Shown here piece by piece: positions 15,177 through 24,517 of a stretch of DNA of 31,720 nucleotides. The DNA is from CAZLFA01 sp964558665. Its GTDB lineage: Bacteria; Desulfobacterota; Syntrophia; Syntrophales; PHBD01. The notes under the pieces are model-generated. The model did no database searches and was not told the origin of the DNA. It saw only the letters and a program-made list of their open reading frames with translations. The stretch lies in assembly GCA_964558665.1 (NCBI GenBank), contig CAZLFA010000049.1, positions 1 to 31,720 on the forward strand. The letters are read 5' to 3'. The position numbers and the translations under genes were made by a program. Positions within the stretch are counted from its first letter, which is position 1. Every line of letters starts with the position of its first letter.

Positions 15177-18100
15177 TTAATATATCTGAACATCCTGTCC
15201 GCCGATGCTGACCTTCATAATGTCGTGCATCTCCTGCCCGAGCTTCAGTGTCGCCGTCCGGCGGGTTATCTTTTCATGCTTTGATCCCCATCCCTCGATC
15301 ACCGTCGCGGAAACCTTGGTGCGCGCGCTTTTTCTGTTCGTGTCCGAGGCAAAGTATTTCACACGGATGTTGTACGTCCCGGACGGCGCCTTGGGGAGTA
15401 TATACATTTCCGGTCCGAATCCCCTGGTTACATCCGTGGTAAGGTAGCCGCCGATCCTTGTCTTCCTGTGGCCGTAATAACAGTCTTCTCCCGACGGTTC
15501 GAGAACGTGCAGGTCGACATCCGTGTTGTCCGTATTCCAGGTGATGGAGACCAGCAGATCGACCTTGCCGGGATCGAATTCCGCAGCGATTGTTCCCAGC
15601 CTTGCCTTTGCATAGTCGGGGACACTGGTTTTTAATTTACCGGACTCTATCTGACGCAGGAAGCGCAGATAATCGAGACCGTGGATGCGCCTGAACTCGC
15701 CGAAGCGGGAGTCCCATTTTCCCGTAAGACCCACTTCATAATAGACCAGGGCCAGATCGACCATGCCGATAGATGCAAGAACACCGGCCATGTCTCTGTA
15801 CGTCTGGGGTTCGTACGGGCGTGATTCGGCAACGCGGCGGAAAATATGAAAGGCATGGCCCGGGAGCTTCCAGTTTATGGCGGAATAAGAGACGTCACGG
15901 GCAAGGACTCCGTCGCCGGGGTTATTTTCCACAAGGGAGCTGAGCGCGCGGAGCGCATCGGAGGGGCCATAGTCTTTATATCTTCTTTCCGCTTCGGCGG
16001 TCATGGGGTCGTATTCCACCGACTTTGAGGTAATCTGCTGTCTGACATTATCGGGTATGTCCTTCCATGTGCGATGTTTTGCATGCAGGGTCTCGGCCCG
16101 CACCGAAAAACTCTTCGCCGGGATTTGCTGCAGTGCCAGTTTGAGTGAGGCCGGTGTTTCAAAGGAAACCCCCGGCTGTTTTTCCATCTTATTGAGCCAT
16201 GCCATGAAAGCGGCTTTGGGGTCGCCCAGACTCTGGCCGATGTCCCGCAGAATGCCGGCGATGGTGTCGCCGACCGGACAGGACTTGATCACAAAGGCGT
16301 CTTCCTCCGGCTTGATGTTGAAGCGCAGATAATCCGCTTCCGACTCAAGCATGAGCAGGGAATCCGTTTTCCCGGTCACGCGGAAATGGGTGGCATACGC
16401 CTTGGCCTTGTCTTCCGCCGCGTACCCGAATGCCTCCAGATGGCCGACGGCGATCAGCCCGTAAGCCCTGACCGCCAGGACCGACGACAGAGAATTACGG
16501 AAAGCCACGGACAGGTTTTTGGTCTGGTCGCCCTGGCGCAGGCGGAAGGTTGCCTTTGCACCCGGCGCCGGTTTTCCGCGTCCGGCCAGGAACAGGGGCT
16601 GACCGGGGTAGATGCTGCGCGGCCTGCCTGCCAGAAGCAGATCCGTGCAGCCGTCCATCCGGACGTCTTCTATCAGCCAGGGCCGTGCCGCGTGCGCCCT
16701 GGAGGCCGCTTTGATCTCCGCTTCTCCGACCACGGTAAAGACCGCGCCGCCGCTTTCTCTTGTCAGATGATGAAGGGCCTGCAAATCCGCGCCCTCATAA
16801 CCGGTGCGGTATGCATAAAGGGCATTGACGCTGCCGCCTTTGATTCCCTGAGAAATAGCATACAGATCGCTCTCTCCCCAGGTCGCCGCCCCGTCGCTGA
16901 GCAGAAAGACATCCCAGGGACGCGGTTTCTGATTCCGCTGCATCCAGGATGGTTTTGCCGCCTGCCGGAGCGCGGCGCCTATATCCGTCGCCCCTTCCAG
17001 AGACAGCTTATTGGCGAACTTCAGCAGCGCCGCGACGTTGGCATCGGTGTTTTCGGAAAACGATTCACGCCACCAGAAGGTCTCGATATTGAAGAACATG
17101 ACGGCAAACTGCTTCAGCTCTTTGCGATTGTTTTTTAAAATGGCTTCTAAGAGCTTAAGGTAAATATTGAACTGGTCGGGATTTGAACTGAGGGATACGT
17201 CCACGACAAATACGGCGGGACGTGAGGATGCGGCTGAAGGATTTGCAGGCAGTTGCGGCTGCAGGGAGGCGGCGAAGAAATCGCCGATCCTTTTATCCGT
17301 TCCCGTCAGCAGTGTTGCCCCGGGATCTTTCAGGCGCACGGTTATGCCCTGCTCCTTCGGGTTTGCAAAACGGTGGTAAAGCTTCACAGTCCCTTTCTGC
17401 GCGCCGTCCGTCCTGGACCAGTCTGCCGCCGGTATCAGTTCCGCCTTCATGTCAGGATTGCCGGAGACGGAGATGTCGACGATGCTTTGCGGCAGATCGG
17501 GCGGCAGGTCGAGCCGGTACTCAAGATCATTGCCGGCCGGAGTCAAATCGACTTCATAGCCGATGACGATGCGATGCAGTTTTTGCGGCAGCAGCGGGAA
17601 CACACGTGAGGAAAAGATTCCGGAGCCCGACCATTCCATCAAAGCCGGATCGATGCGCCGGCGCACCGTTTCCGTGTAGGCATAGGCCGCCTTTTCCTTC
17701 GGCACCATCCTGGCTTCACGGGGTGCGGTCCACGAATCCTTGCGGGCCGCCATTATCTCTTCCGGCGTCGCGCCGACCTTCAGCGCGTCCGCCTGCTGCA
17801 TGAATATGGGGCTTGCCAGATTGACATCCGCGGTCATCACCATCTCTCCGAAGGCGAAGAAGTAAGGGTTGGCGCCTTCGGGCAGGCGAAGCTTGAAGGT
17901 GCCTTCATACTGCCGGTTGTGATTGTTGAAATAGTAGGTGTCGATGATCACCCGCGCCCGGAATCCTTCCACCAGCACGTTTATCTGCATGCCCTTGAGG
18001 GGGAGCTCTTCCTTGTCGCCGATCATCAGGCGCGAGGCGTTGGCCGCTGCCTGGGCTCGTTTCCACGTCGTCACCGGCGTCGCATCCTGCGGCTTCGCCT

Positions 18101-18338
18101 CCGCTTTTGAAAGCGGAGCCCCGGTCATTGCCGCAGAAGGGGGCGGCGCCTGACGCATCTCCGCCTGTTTGCTCATCTCTCGCGCCGGCGCTTCGGTTTT
18201 TAGGTTCATATCATATTTTACTTCTGCTTCCTCGTCTTTGACCGTCGTCTTGCTGGCGCATGAGGCGAGAAGAAAAACTGTCATGACAATGGCCAAAATT
18301 ACCGACAACACAAACGGGAATGGGAATCTTTTTTTCAT
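15177..18338 (-). CDS. VIT and von Willebrand factor A domain lipoprotein with C-terminal DUF2135
   Basis: 1053 aa. The N-terminus is a lipoprotein signal (LLASC, lipid-modified C27), so it is likely anchored in the outer membrane or facing the periplasm. Residues ~110-265 match a VIT domain (YYFNNHNRQYEGTFKLRLPEGA). Residues ~370-540 are a VWA domain with a MIDAS metal site: D380-V-S382-L-S384, TDIGAAL and LLSDGAATWGESD. A helical region around 760-900 looks TPR-like. Residues ~945-1053 match DUF2135 (ITWNTDNTDVDLHVLEPSGE, GTYNIRVKYF). VIT-VWA proteins mediate metal-dependent protein contacts; the partner is unknown. AAGGAG precedes the ATG. The gene stands alone, with no transglutaminase or MoxR partner visible beside it. 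Confidence 0.88.
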   Translation of the reverse strand: MKKRFPFPFVLSVILAIVMTVFLLASCASKTTVKDEEAEVKYDMNLKTEAPAREMSKQAEMRQAPPPSAAMTGAPLSKAEAKPQDATPVTTWKRAQAAANASRLMIGDKEELPLKGMQINVLVEGFRARVIIDTYYFNNHNRQYEGTFKLRLPEGANPYFFAFGEMVMTADVNLASPIFMQQADALKVGATPEEIMAARKDSWTAPREARMVPKEKAAYAYTETVRRRIDPALMEWSGSGIFSSRVFPLLPQKLHRIVIGYEVDLTPAGNDLEYRLDLPPDLPQSIVDISVSGNPDMKAELIPAADWSRTDGAQKGTVKLYHRFANPKEQGITVRLKDPGATLLTGTDKRIGDFFAASLQPQLPANPSAASSRPAVFVVDVSLSSNPDQFNIYLKLLEAILKNNRKELKQFAVMFFNIETFWWRESFSENTDANVAALLKFANKLSLEGATDIGAALRQAAKPSWMQRNQKPRPWDVFLLSDGAATWGESDLYAISQGIKGGSVNALYAYRTGYEGADLQALHHLTRESGGAVFTVVGEAEIKAASRAHAARPWLIEDVRMDGCTDLLLAGRPRSIYPGQPLFLAGRGKPAPGAKATFRLRQGDQTKNLSVAFRNSLSSVLAVRAYGLIAVGHLEAFGYAAEDKAKAYATHFRVTGKTDSLLMLESEADYLRFNIKPEEDAFVIKSCPVGDTIAGILRDIGQSLGDPKAAFMAWLNKMEKQPGVSFETPASLKLALQQIPAKSFSVRAETLHAKHRTWKDIPDNVRQQITSKSVEYDPMTAEAERRYKDYGPSDALRALSSLVENNPGDGVLARDVSYSAINWKLPGHAFHIFRRVAESRPYEPQTYRDMAGVLASIGMVDLALVYYEVGLTGKWDSRFGEFRRIHGLDYLRFLRQIESGKLKTSVPDYAKARLGTIAAEFDPGKVDLLVSITWNTDNTDVDLHVLEPSGEDCYYGHRKTRIGGYLTTDVTRGFGPEMYILPKAPSGTYNIRVKYFASDTNRKSARTKVSATVIEGWGSKHEKITRRTATLKLGQEMHDIMKVSIGGQDVQIY

Positions 18339-18539
18339 AACTATTGCTCCTTAAGCGGATATTGGATTGCGGCCCTGCGATGAGACATTTCCGGCCAGGG
18401 GATCCGGTTTTCAGCAAACGGGTCCTTGAGTCCCGGATTACGAAATCCTACATCGTTCTCCGGGCATTCGCCGCCGTTACGGATAGAAATGTACAAAAAT
18501 CATTTCGTTATGTCCATTAATTCTTTTTGATATCCATAG

Positions 18540-18569
18540 TTGCATTTTATAGAAATAAGCATGTAGTAT
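18540..18569 (+). promoter_or_regulatory. Weak candidate promoter of the hybrid histidine kinase gene
   Basis: TTGCAT (18540-18545), 18-bp spacer, TAGTAT (18564-18569), within an AT-rich stretch before the ATG at 18603. The rest of 18339-18539 holds no gene I can support. Confidence 0.35.
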
Positions 18570-18602
18570 GATGATATTATTTATCAGACAAGAGGGCAAT
18601 AG

Positions 18603-21374
18603 ATGAACAGCAAGGCCGGGACTGAAAAAGAACTGTTCGAAGAAATATCTCTCCTGAAGAAGAAAATCCGGGACATGGAACAGGCGGAGGCATCAGGCAA
18701 AAAGGATGGAGATGCCTTGCGGTTCAGCAATCTTATCCTTTCCACTCAATTGGAAATGTCGCTCGACGGGATACTGGTCGTGGACCGGAACGGAAAGATG
18801 ATCTTATGGAACAGGCGCTTTGTTGACATGTGGGGCATTCCTTCCCACGTAATGGAAAGCGGTTCCGATGATCTTGCGATCAAATCGGTTTTGGACAAAC
18901 TGTCCGATCCTGATCAGTTTGAGGATGCAACACGACGCATCTATGAAGATACAGAGGCGGCAGGCCACAATGAACTGGCTCTCATTGACGGCAGGACATT
19001 CGACCGTTATTCGGCTCCCATCGTCGGCAACGACGGCACATACAACGGCAGGGTCTGGTACTTCCGCGACATCACAAAGCGCAAGAAGGCGGAAGACGCT
19101 CTGCGGGAAAGTGAAGAAGTGTATCATGCCATATTCGAGGCCATGCCGGTAATGATGTGGCTCAAGGACACGAAGAACAATCACATCCGCATCAACAGAG
19201 CCGCCGCCGATCTTGAGGGCATAGCTCCCGAGTCCATCATGGGAAAATCGGCGTACGATCTTTATCCGCCTGAACAAGCCGAAGCGTACTACCAGGATGA
19301 TCTGCAGGTCATCACCTCCGGCATGCCGAAACTCGGCATCCTGGAGCCGCACACGGCGGTCGGCACTTCCGAAGTACGTTGGCTTGAGGTGGGAAAAGTG
19401 CCCGTTCGCGATCACCGGAATACCATTATCGGTGTGATGGTTTTTGCCGTGGATGTGACGGAAAGAATAAACGCAGAAAAGGCCCTGCGTGAGAGTGAGG
19501 CTTTTTCCAGGTCCCTCATCAGATACATGCAGGAAGCCATCATTATTCTATCATGGGGCGGGGAGATTCTTTTCGCCAACGAGGCGGCGGCGGAGATGAT
19601 GGAAATGTCCTCGCCGGAAGGCCTGTTAAGACACAACATGCTGGACTTTCTCCATGCCGGCAGCCATCAGAAGGCCGTTGAGGATATTGCCGCCCTGAAA
19701 GACGGAAAAGATGAGGGACAGATAGATGAATACAGGCTGACAACCACAAAGGGCCGTACATTATGGATGGAAACCCTGGGTGGGAGAATACCCTTTCATG
19801 GTGAAGAGGCGGCCATGATATGCATGCGTGATGTCACTGAACGCAAGCGGGCGGAAGAAGCCTTGAAGGAGAGTGAAGAGCGGTTTTCCAAGACATTCGA
19901 TTCAAGCCCGGCGGCGATGACTATTTCGGATCTGGAAACCGGCCGCTACATTGACGTCAACGAAAAGACTCTGGTATCGCTTGAATTCACAAGAGAGGAA
20001 ATGATCGGACATTCCTCATTCGAACTCGACATCTGGGACGATCCTGAAATAAGGGTTCAAGCCGCAAAGCTGTTGCAGGATAAAGGCTCATTCAGGGAAC
20101 TCCCTGTACGATTCAGATCCAAGTCGGGGAAGATACTGGATGTGTTATGGTCGGGAGAGGTAATATCCTTTGGCGCAAGAAAGGCGCTGCTTTCCCTGAT
20201 ATTCGACATCTCCGAGCGTAAACGCCTGGAGGCTCAGCTTATCCAGGCCCAGAAACTGGAGGCCATCGGGACACTTTCGAGCGGCCTGACGCATAACTTC
20301 AACAACATCCTGAACGGCATCCAGGGATACACCACCATGCTGCGATTAAGGATGGAGCCGGGCAATCCCTACATAGAATGGCTGGACAGCATCCAGGAGC
20401 AGGTCCAGAGCGGAGCCGATCTTACCCGACAGCTTCTGGGATTCGCCCGGGGAGAGCAGTACGAAACCGCACAGTTGGATATCGGCAAGGTTCTTGCCAG
20501 ATCAGCCGGCCTCTTCGGCAAGGCGAAAAAGGAAATTGTCATGCATATGAGTCTTGCCGGGGGCCCGCTGATAGTCCAGGCCGACCAGAACCAGATGGAG
20601 CAGGTCTTTCTGAATCTTTTCACAAACGCCGCTCATGCAATGCCTGCGGGAGGAAACATCTATCTGGAGACACAGTTCGTTTCGCTTGCTGCTGATGATG
20701 TTCATCCTTATGAAGCGGTTCCCGGAACCTATGTCAGGATAACCGTAAAAGATACGGGGATGGGGATGGATGCAAAAACGCAGGAGCGCATATTCGAGCC
20801 GTTTTTCACAACGAAACCGGAAGGGCAGGGAACAGGCCTGGGGCTGTCCAGCGTTTACGGAATAATAAAGGGACACAAGGGCTTCATCAACGTTGACAGC
20901 AAGGTTGAACACGGTACAACCTTTACGATCTTTCTCCCGGCTACCAAGCTTGAGGTCGTCCCGGAGAAAGAAAAGGCGCCGGAAATCCTGACGGGGAAAG
21001 AAACGATCCTGATTATAGACGACGAGGCTGCCTGTCGGGAAGTAGGCAGGGAATTTCTTAAATTTCTGGGATATCGTGTCTACACGGTCGGCAGCGGTCA
21101 GGAAGCCATAGCGGTGTACATGGAAAAGCACGGCGAAATCGACATGATTATTCTGGACATGATCATGCCGGGGATTTCCGGCGGAGAGACGTTCGACCGT
21201 CTAAGTGAAATTGATCCCGGTGCGAAGGTGCTTTTGTCCAGCGGCTACAGCATCAGCAGCGAGGTTCAGCAGATTCTGGACCGGGGCTGCAAAGGCTTTA
21301 TTAAAAAACCTTTTCAACTGGCATTGCTGTCGCAGAAGATACGCGAGATACTCGACGCCGGAGATAAGACCTGA
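18603..21374 (+). CDS. Soluble hybrid histidine kinase, four PAS domains plus receiver
   Basis: 923 aa, no membrane segment, so it is a cytoplasmic sensor. After an N-terminal coiled coil (~5-35) come four PAS units, each ending in a PAC-type signature: ~45-165 (FRDITKRKKAE), ~172-295 (AVDVTERINAE), ~300-425 (MRDVTERKRAE) and ~428-548 (IFDISERKRLE). The phospho-acceptor is H564 in SSGLTHNFNNIL, an HNFNN variant of the usual HDFNN. ATP-binding boxes follow: NLFTNAAHAMP, DTGMGMD and GTGLGLSSVYG. A receiver domain at ~800-920 has DDE and phosphorylatable D852 in ILDMIMPG. No DNA-binding output is attached, so a phosphorelay to another protein is likely. GAGGGC precedes the start. Stimulus unknown. 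Confidence 0.93.
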   Translation: MNSKAGTEKELFEEISLLKKKIRDMEQAEASGKKDGDALRFSNLILSTQLEMSLDGILVVDRNGKMILWNRRFVDMWGIPSHVMESGSDDLAIKSVLDKLSDPDQFEDATRRIYEDTEAAGHNELALIDGRTFDRYSAPIVGNDGTYNGRVWYFRDITKRKKAEDALRESEEVYHAIFEAMPVMMWLKDTKNNHIRINRAAADLEGIAPESIMGKSAYDLYPPEQAEAYYQDDLQVITSGMPKLGILEPHTAVGTSEVRWLEVGKVPVRDHRNTIIGVMVFAVDVTERINAEKALRESEAFSRSLIRYMQEAIIILSWGGEILFANEAAAEMMEMSSPEGLLRHNMLDFLHAGSHQKAVEDIAALKDGKDEGQIDEYRLTTTKGRTLWMETLGGRIPFHGEEAAMICMRDVTERKRAEEALKESEERFSKTFDSSPAAMTISDLETGRYIDVNEKTLVSLEFTREEMIGHSSFELDIWDDPEIRVQAAKLLQDKGSFRELPVRFRSKSGKILDVLWSGEVISFGARKALLSLIFDISERKRLEAQLIQAQKLEAIGTLSSGLTHNFNNILNGIQGYTTMLRLRMEPGNPYIEWLDSIQEQVQSGADLTRQLLGFARGEQYETAQLDIGKVLARSAGLFGKAKKEIVMHMSLAGGPLIVQADQNQMEQVFLNLFTNAAHAMPAGGNIYLETQFVSLAADDVHPYEAVPGTYVRITVKDTGMGMDAKTQERIFEPFFTTKPEGQGTGLGLSSVYGIIKGHKGFINVDSKVEHGTTFTIFLPATKLEVVPEKEKAPEILTGKETILIIDDEAACREVGREFLKFLGYRVYTVGSGQEAIAVYMEKHGEIDMIILDMIMPGISGGETFDRLSEIDPGAKVLLSSGYSISSEVQQILDRGCKGFIKKPFQLALLSQKIREILDAGDKT

Positions 21375-21418
21375 AAGAAGGCATTGCATAGACGGATGCA
21401 TGCCGGGGGAGGATACAG

Positions 21419-21922
21419 ATGAATCAGTTCCCGGAGCATGAGCGCTTTATGCGGCAATGTTTCGATCTGGCAGTCGCTGCCGGAGAAAAGGGCAATCACA
21501 CATTCGGAGCACTTCTTGTTTTTGAGGGCAAGGTTATACTGACTTCCGAAAACACGGTCAATACGGACAACGACAACTCCCGCCATGCAGAGCTCAGCCT
21601 GATGGTCGCGGCCCATCGAAAACTGCCCAAAAAGGTCATAGAGCAGTGCACCGTTTATACAAGTACGGCTCCCTGCATGATGTGCTCGGCGATGATTCTA
21701 TCCATGGGGGTAAAAAAGGTGGTTTACGGGGTTTCCTATGAAGCCTTTGCAAGGCTGTCACAGTCAAACAGCAAAAGAGTTCCCTGCAATGAACTCTACC
21801 GGCTTGCAGAAACGCCGCTGGTGTGGATCGGCCCCGTTTTGGAAGAGGAGGGGCTGCGGGTTTTCAGCCACTGGCCGCACAGTGACTCTTTCAGTTCCGT
21901 CTTCCGAAAAGATAATCGCTGA
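21419..21922 (+). CDS. Nucleoside/CMP deaminase superfamily protein
   Basis: 167 aa with a strong ribosome site (GGGGGAGG). It has the zinc-dependent deaminase motifs H56-A-E58 and P-C86-M-M-C89, the Glu being the proton shuttle and His/Cys/Cys the zinc ligands. The TSTAPCMMCSAMI context and overall length are closest to guanine deaminase-like or general nucleoside deaminases rather than TadA, but substrate cannot be fixed from sequence. It follows the hybrid kinase gene by 44 bp on the same strand and may be co-transcribed; it converges on the response regulator gene with a 10-bp gap. Confidence 0.88.
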   Translation: MNQFPEHERFMRQCFDLAVAAGEKGNHTFGALLVFEGKVILTSENTVNTDNDNSRHAELSLMVAAHRKLPKKVIEQCTVYTSTAPCMMCSAMILSMGVKKVVYGVSYEAFARLSQSNSKRVPCNELYRLAETPLVWIGPVLEEEGLRVFSHWPHSDSFSSVFRKDNR

Positions 21923-21932
21923 GTGTCGCATT

Positions 21933-22580
21933 TCACTCCAACGATGTTATCCCGTGCTGTATGGCAAATTTGATCAGACTCGGAATATCTTTAATGGCCA
22001 GCTTTACCATCAGCCGGCTTCGATACGTTTTAACCGTTTTTATGGAGAGAAACAGCATGTCCGCAATATCCGCACTGGTCTTGCCCTCCACAACGAGCTG
22101 AAGGACTTCGCGCTCCCTCTGGCTGAGAGCCGATAAAGGGTCTATTAACCCTTCCTCCCTTTTCAGATAGGCGCCCGCCATCTGATCCGACACCTTGTTG
22201 CTGAAATAGCGTTTGCCTTCCTTGACCATATGGATTGCAGTCACAAGTTCCCGGCCGGCGGATTCCTTCAGCAGGTATCCGCACGCTCCTGCCTTTATCG
22301 AGCGCAGGATAGGCTCCGTCGAGGACCGCATCGAAAGCATGATGACCCGCGTGGATGGATTCTGTTTGCAGATCTGCTCCGTAGCTTCAATGCCGTTCAA
22401 TTCCGACATGACGATGTCCATGATCACAATGTCGGGTTTCAGCTCCTTCACTTTTTTTATCGCCTCATGGCCGTTCGAGGCTTCACCGATCACTTTGATG
22501 TCGCCCTGCGCTTCCAGGAGGTATCTGAGCCCGTCGCGGACAATCGTGTGGTCGTCAGCTATCAATACCGTTATCTTCAT
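21933..22580 (-). CDS. NarL/FixJ family response regulator
   Basis: 215 aa. Receiver domain residues 1-~120 with acidic pocket D9-D10, phospho-acceptor D55 in VIMDIVMS and K near 105 in GYLLKE. The residue after the usual DxxM is Ser where Pro is typical. A LuxR-type helix-turn-helix follows (~145-205: LSQREREVLQLVVEGKTSADIADML, then SIKTVKTYRSRLMVKL). The start overlaps the stop of the upstream sensor kinase by 4 bases, so the two form a cognate two-component pair. Target promoters are unknown. Confidence 0.95.
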   Translation of the reverse strand: MKITVLIADDHTIVRDGLRYLLEAQGDIKVIGEASNGHEAIKKVKELKPDIVIMDIVMSELNGIEATEQICKQNPSTRVIMLSMRSSTEPILRSIKAGACGYLLKESAGRELVTAIHMVKEGKRYFSNKVSDQMAGAYLKREEGLIDPLSALSQREREVLQLVVEGKTSADIADMLFLSIKTVKTYRSRLMVKLAIKDIPSLIKFAIQHGITSLE

Positions 22581-24124
22581 AAAGGCACCTCAACGTCGAT
22601 CTCCGTTCCCTTTCCTTCCCTGGATTTGATGAAGAAGCGTCCGCCCATGAACTCCGCACGTTCAATCATGTTCATAATCCCCAATCCCCGGCGGTCCGGT
22701 AAAATGTCGAGCTTTCTCTGATCAAATCCGATGCCGTCGTCGGTTATCTTGAGTTTTAATTTGTGGTCAGAGGTATTTATTTTAATCATCACCTTCTTCG
22801 CGCCTGCATGTTTGCTCACATTGGTGAGAGCCTCCTGAACGATTCTGAACAGATTGTTTTCCAGGTGAGCGTCCGGGCGCGGATGGATCTCATTCCCTTT
22901 GACTTTTACTTCAATTCCCGATCTTCTTGTAAAGCGCTCACTGTACCACTGAATGGAGGCAATCAGGCCATAATCGTCCATGTCGGGCGGTCTCAGATCG
23001 GCCATCAGGCTGCGGGTAAACTCCGATGTATGTTCCACAAGCATGATGGAATCATCCAGCAAATCACCGTGACGTGCCGTCAGGTTCGCCTCGCTGACTG
23101 CAGACCTCAGAATGTTCAGATTTATTCCGACAACGGTCAGGTTCTGTCCCGCCTGATCATGGAGTTCTCTGGCGATTCTTTTCCTCTCCGCTTCCTGGGC
23201 CTCTGAAAGCTTTGCAGAAAGAATTCTCAGTTGTTCGCTTTGCGCCTTCAGCTTCTTTTCGTTCGTGACGCGTTCGGTCACGTCCTGAGCAGTTCCGAAA
23301 AGCCCCCTGATTTTTCCGCTCCGGTCGAACTCAGCCTCTCCTCTGATGAATATATGGCATACAGAATTGTCGGGACGGATGATTCGCAGCTCCGCTTCGA
23401 AGGGGTTTCCTTCCAGAGCGGACCGGATGGATGCCTCGTAGCTCGGCCGGTCATCGGTATGGATATGTCTCCTGCAGTGGATGAGCGACGGCGGGTTCAG
23501 GGTCTGCTTGACTCCGAAGATGCGGAACATTTCCTCGGACCAGACGGACTGTCGGGTGTCCGGGTCATAGCGCCAGTTGCCGATATGGGCAAGAAGCTGG
23601 GCTTTCGCCAGGTCGGCGGCAAGCTGCCTTAATGCCTTGTCAACCTTTCTGCGCTCTGTGATGTCACGGCCGATTCCCAATCTGCCCGCTGCACTGCCCC
23701 GGCTGTCGTATTGCGTGGTAACAAGAAACTCCACGGGTATTCTTGCACCGCCCCTATGAATCAGTTCCGCTTCATAGGGAGGGGTCTGTTCTCCGTGCAT
23801 GCCTTTCTTAAACCGGTCTATTGTAGATTTGACAAATTCCGGAGCCACGAGACAAACAAACGGGCGACCGATTAAATCGCCGATGGAATATCCTGTTACT
23901 TCTTCAAATCGCGGATTGGCGTAGGCATATTTGCCTTTTTCATCCACAATAAAAATAAGATCCAGGGTCAATTCCACGATGTTTCGATATTTATCTTCAC
24001 GTCTCCGCAGTTCTTCCTCAGCCTTGCGGTATTCAAGGACAGTTTTTTCCAGATCTTTGATCTTAAGACGCAATGCAGATACTTCATTTGGCGATTTCTG
24101 TTGATTGTTGTCCGTTCTCTTCAT
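22577..24124 (-). CDS. PAS sensor histidine kinase, NarX/HisKA_3 type
   Basis: 515 aa from the ATG at 24124, preferred because GAGG lies 9 bases upstream; an in-frame GTG at 24130 is only 3 bases from that site. Residues ~10-45 are a coiled coil, followed by two PAS/PAC units (~46-165 with RDITERRK; ~180-290 with AQDVTERV). The dimerisation/phosphorylation helix carries H322 in RIARELHDQAGQNL. HATPase boxes: QEALTNVSKHAGA, DDGIGFD and RGLGIMNMIERAEFMGG. There is no membrane segment, so it senses an internal cue. It is translationally coupled (ATGA overlap) to the NarL-type regulator, its probable partner. Confidence 0.94.
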   Translation of the reverse strand: MKRTDNNQQKSPNEVSALRLKIKDLEKTVLEYRKAEEELRRREDKYRNIVELTLDLIFIVDEKGKYAYANPRFEEVTGYSIGDLIGRPFVCLVAPEFVKSTIDRFKKGMHGEQTPPYEAELIHRGGARIPVEFLVTTQYDSRGSAAGRLGIGRDITERRKVDKALRQLAADLAKAQLLAHIGNWRYDPDTRQSVWSEEMFRIFGVKQTLNPPSLIHCRRHIHTDDRPSYEASIRSALEGNPFEAELRIIRPDNSVCHIFIRGEAEFDRSGKIRGLFGTAQDVTERVTNEKKLKAQSEQLRILSAKLSEAQEAERKRIARELHDQAGQNLTVVGINLNILRSAVSEANLTARHGDLLDDSIMLVEHTSEFTRSLMADLRPPDMDDYGLIASIQWYSERFTRRSGIEVKVKGNEIHPRPDAHLENNLFRIVQEALTNVSKHAGAKKVMIKINTSDHKLKLKITDDGIGFDQRKLDILPDRRGLGIMNMIERAEFMGGRFFIKSREGKGTEIDVEVPL

Positions 24125-24328
24125 CTTCACAAGCCTCTTTCCATAGGATAATCTACATTAAAATGTTCCGGTTTTAAATACCTATTCGTTCCAGGAGTTC
24201 ATTTTTCAACAAAGGTATACTTGATTTGTCATACTTGGCCTACAGACAGGACTTAAGTACTCGGATATTATCCATACTGAAACTTCGGATGCTGAAGTTT
24301 TCTATTTCCGGATAAGAAGTTCTGGAGT
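24125..24328. other. Intergenic region between sensor kinase and repeat copy D
   Basis: No gene. It must contain the promoter of the minus-strand sensor kinase, but no clear -35/-10 pair was found. A small hairpin AAACTTC/GAAGTTT lies near 24281-24300. AGTACTCGGATATTATCC (24256-24273) matches the outer left part of repeat copies A-C, so the diverged copy D probably begins here. Confidence 0.5.
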
Positions 24329-24500
24329 CTGTGCAAAGGGGTTGCAGGCGGCGAATCAAATATTTTTTCATCATGAAGGGCCAGGGGAATAATCACGGCT
24401 TCTGTCGAAAAAATATTCTGAGCCGCGGAAACCTCTTTGCGCACAGGCAACTAAACCAGCGCAAAGAATTTACAGCGGGCTAATTAAATATTTTTTTATC
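24329..24500. repeat. Palindromic repeat copy D with enlarged loop and duplicated left arm
   Basis: Left arm 24331-24372, right arm 24404-24444, and a second left-arm copy 24459-24500 that agrees with the first at 32 of 42 positions by eye. The core AAATATTTTTTC/GAAAAAATATT matches the family, but the apical loop is about 35 bases instead of 4 and can itself form GAAG/CTTC pairs. The outer stem is now GTGC/GCAC instead of GGTC/GACC. TCTTTGCGC (24434-24442) pairs perfectly with GCGCAAAGA (24459-24467), so the right arm has two competing partners. The element ends 17 bases before the maoC-like ATG. Confidence 0.75.
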
Positions 24501-24517
24501 TTAACTGAGGTGGGCAT

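Noticed and set aside
16386..17138. Plus-strand open frame of 250 codons
   Set aside because: Lies wholly within the VIT/VWA gene on the other strand and shows no domain.
18432..18514. Possible decayed sixth copy of the palindromic repeat
   Set aside because: CCCGGATTACGAAAT resembles the terminal repeat and ATTTCGTTAT could be its partner, but the core stem is absent, so the similarity is too weak to count.
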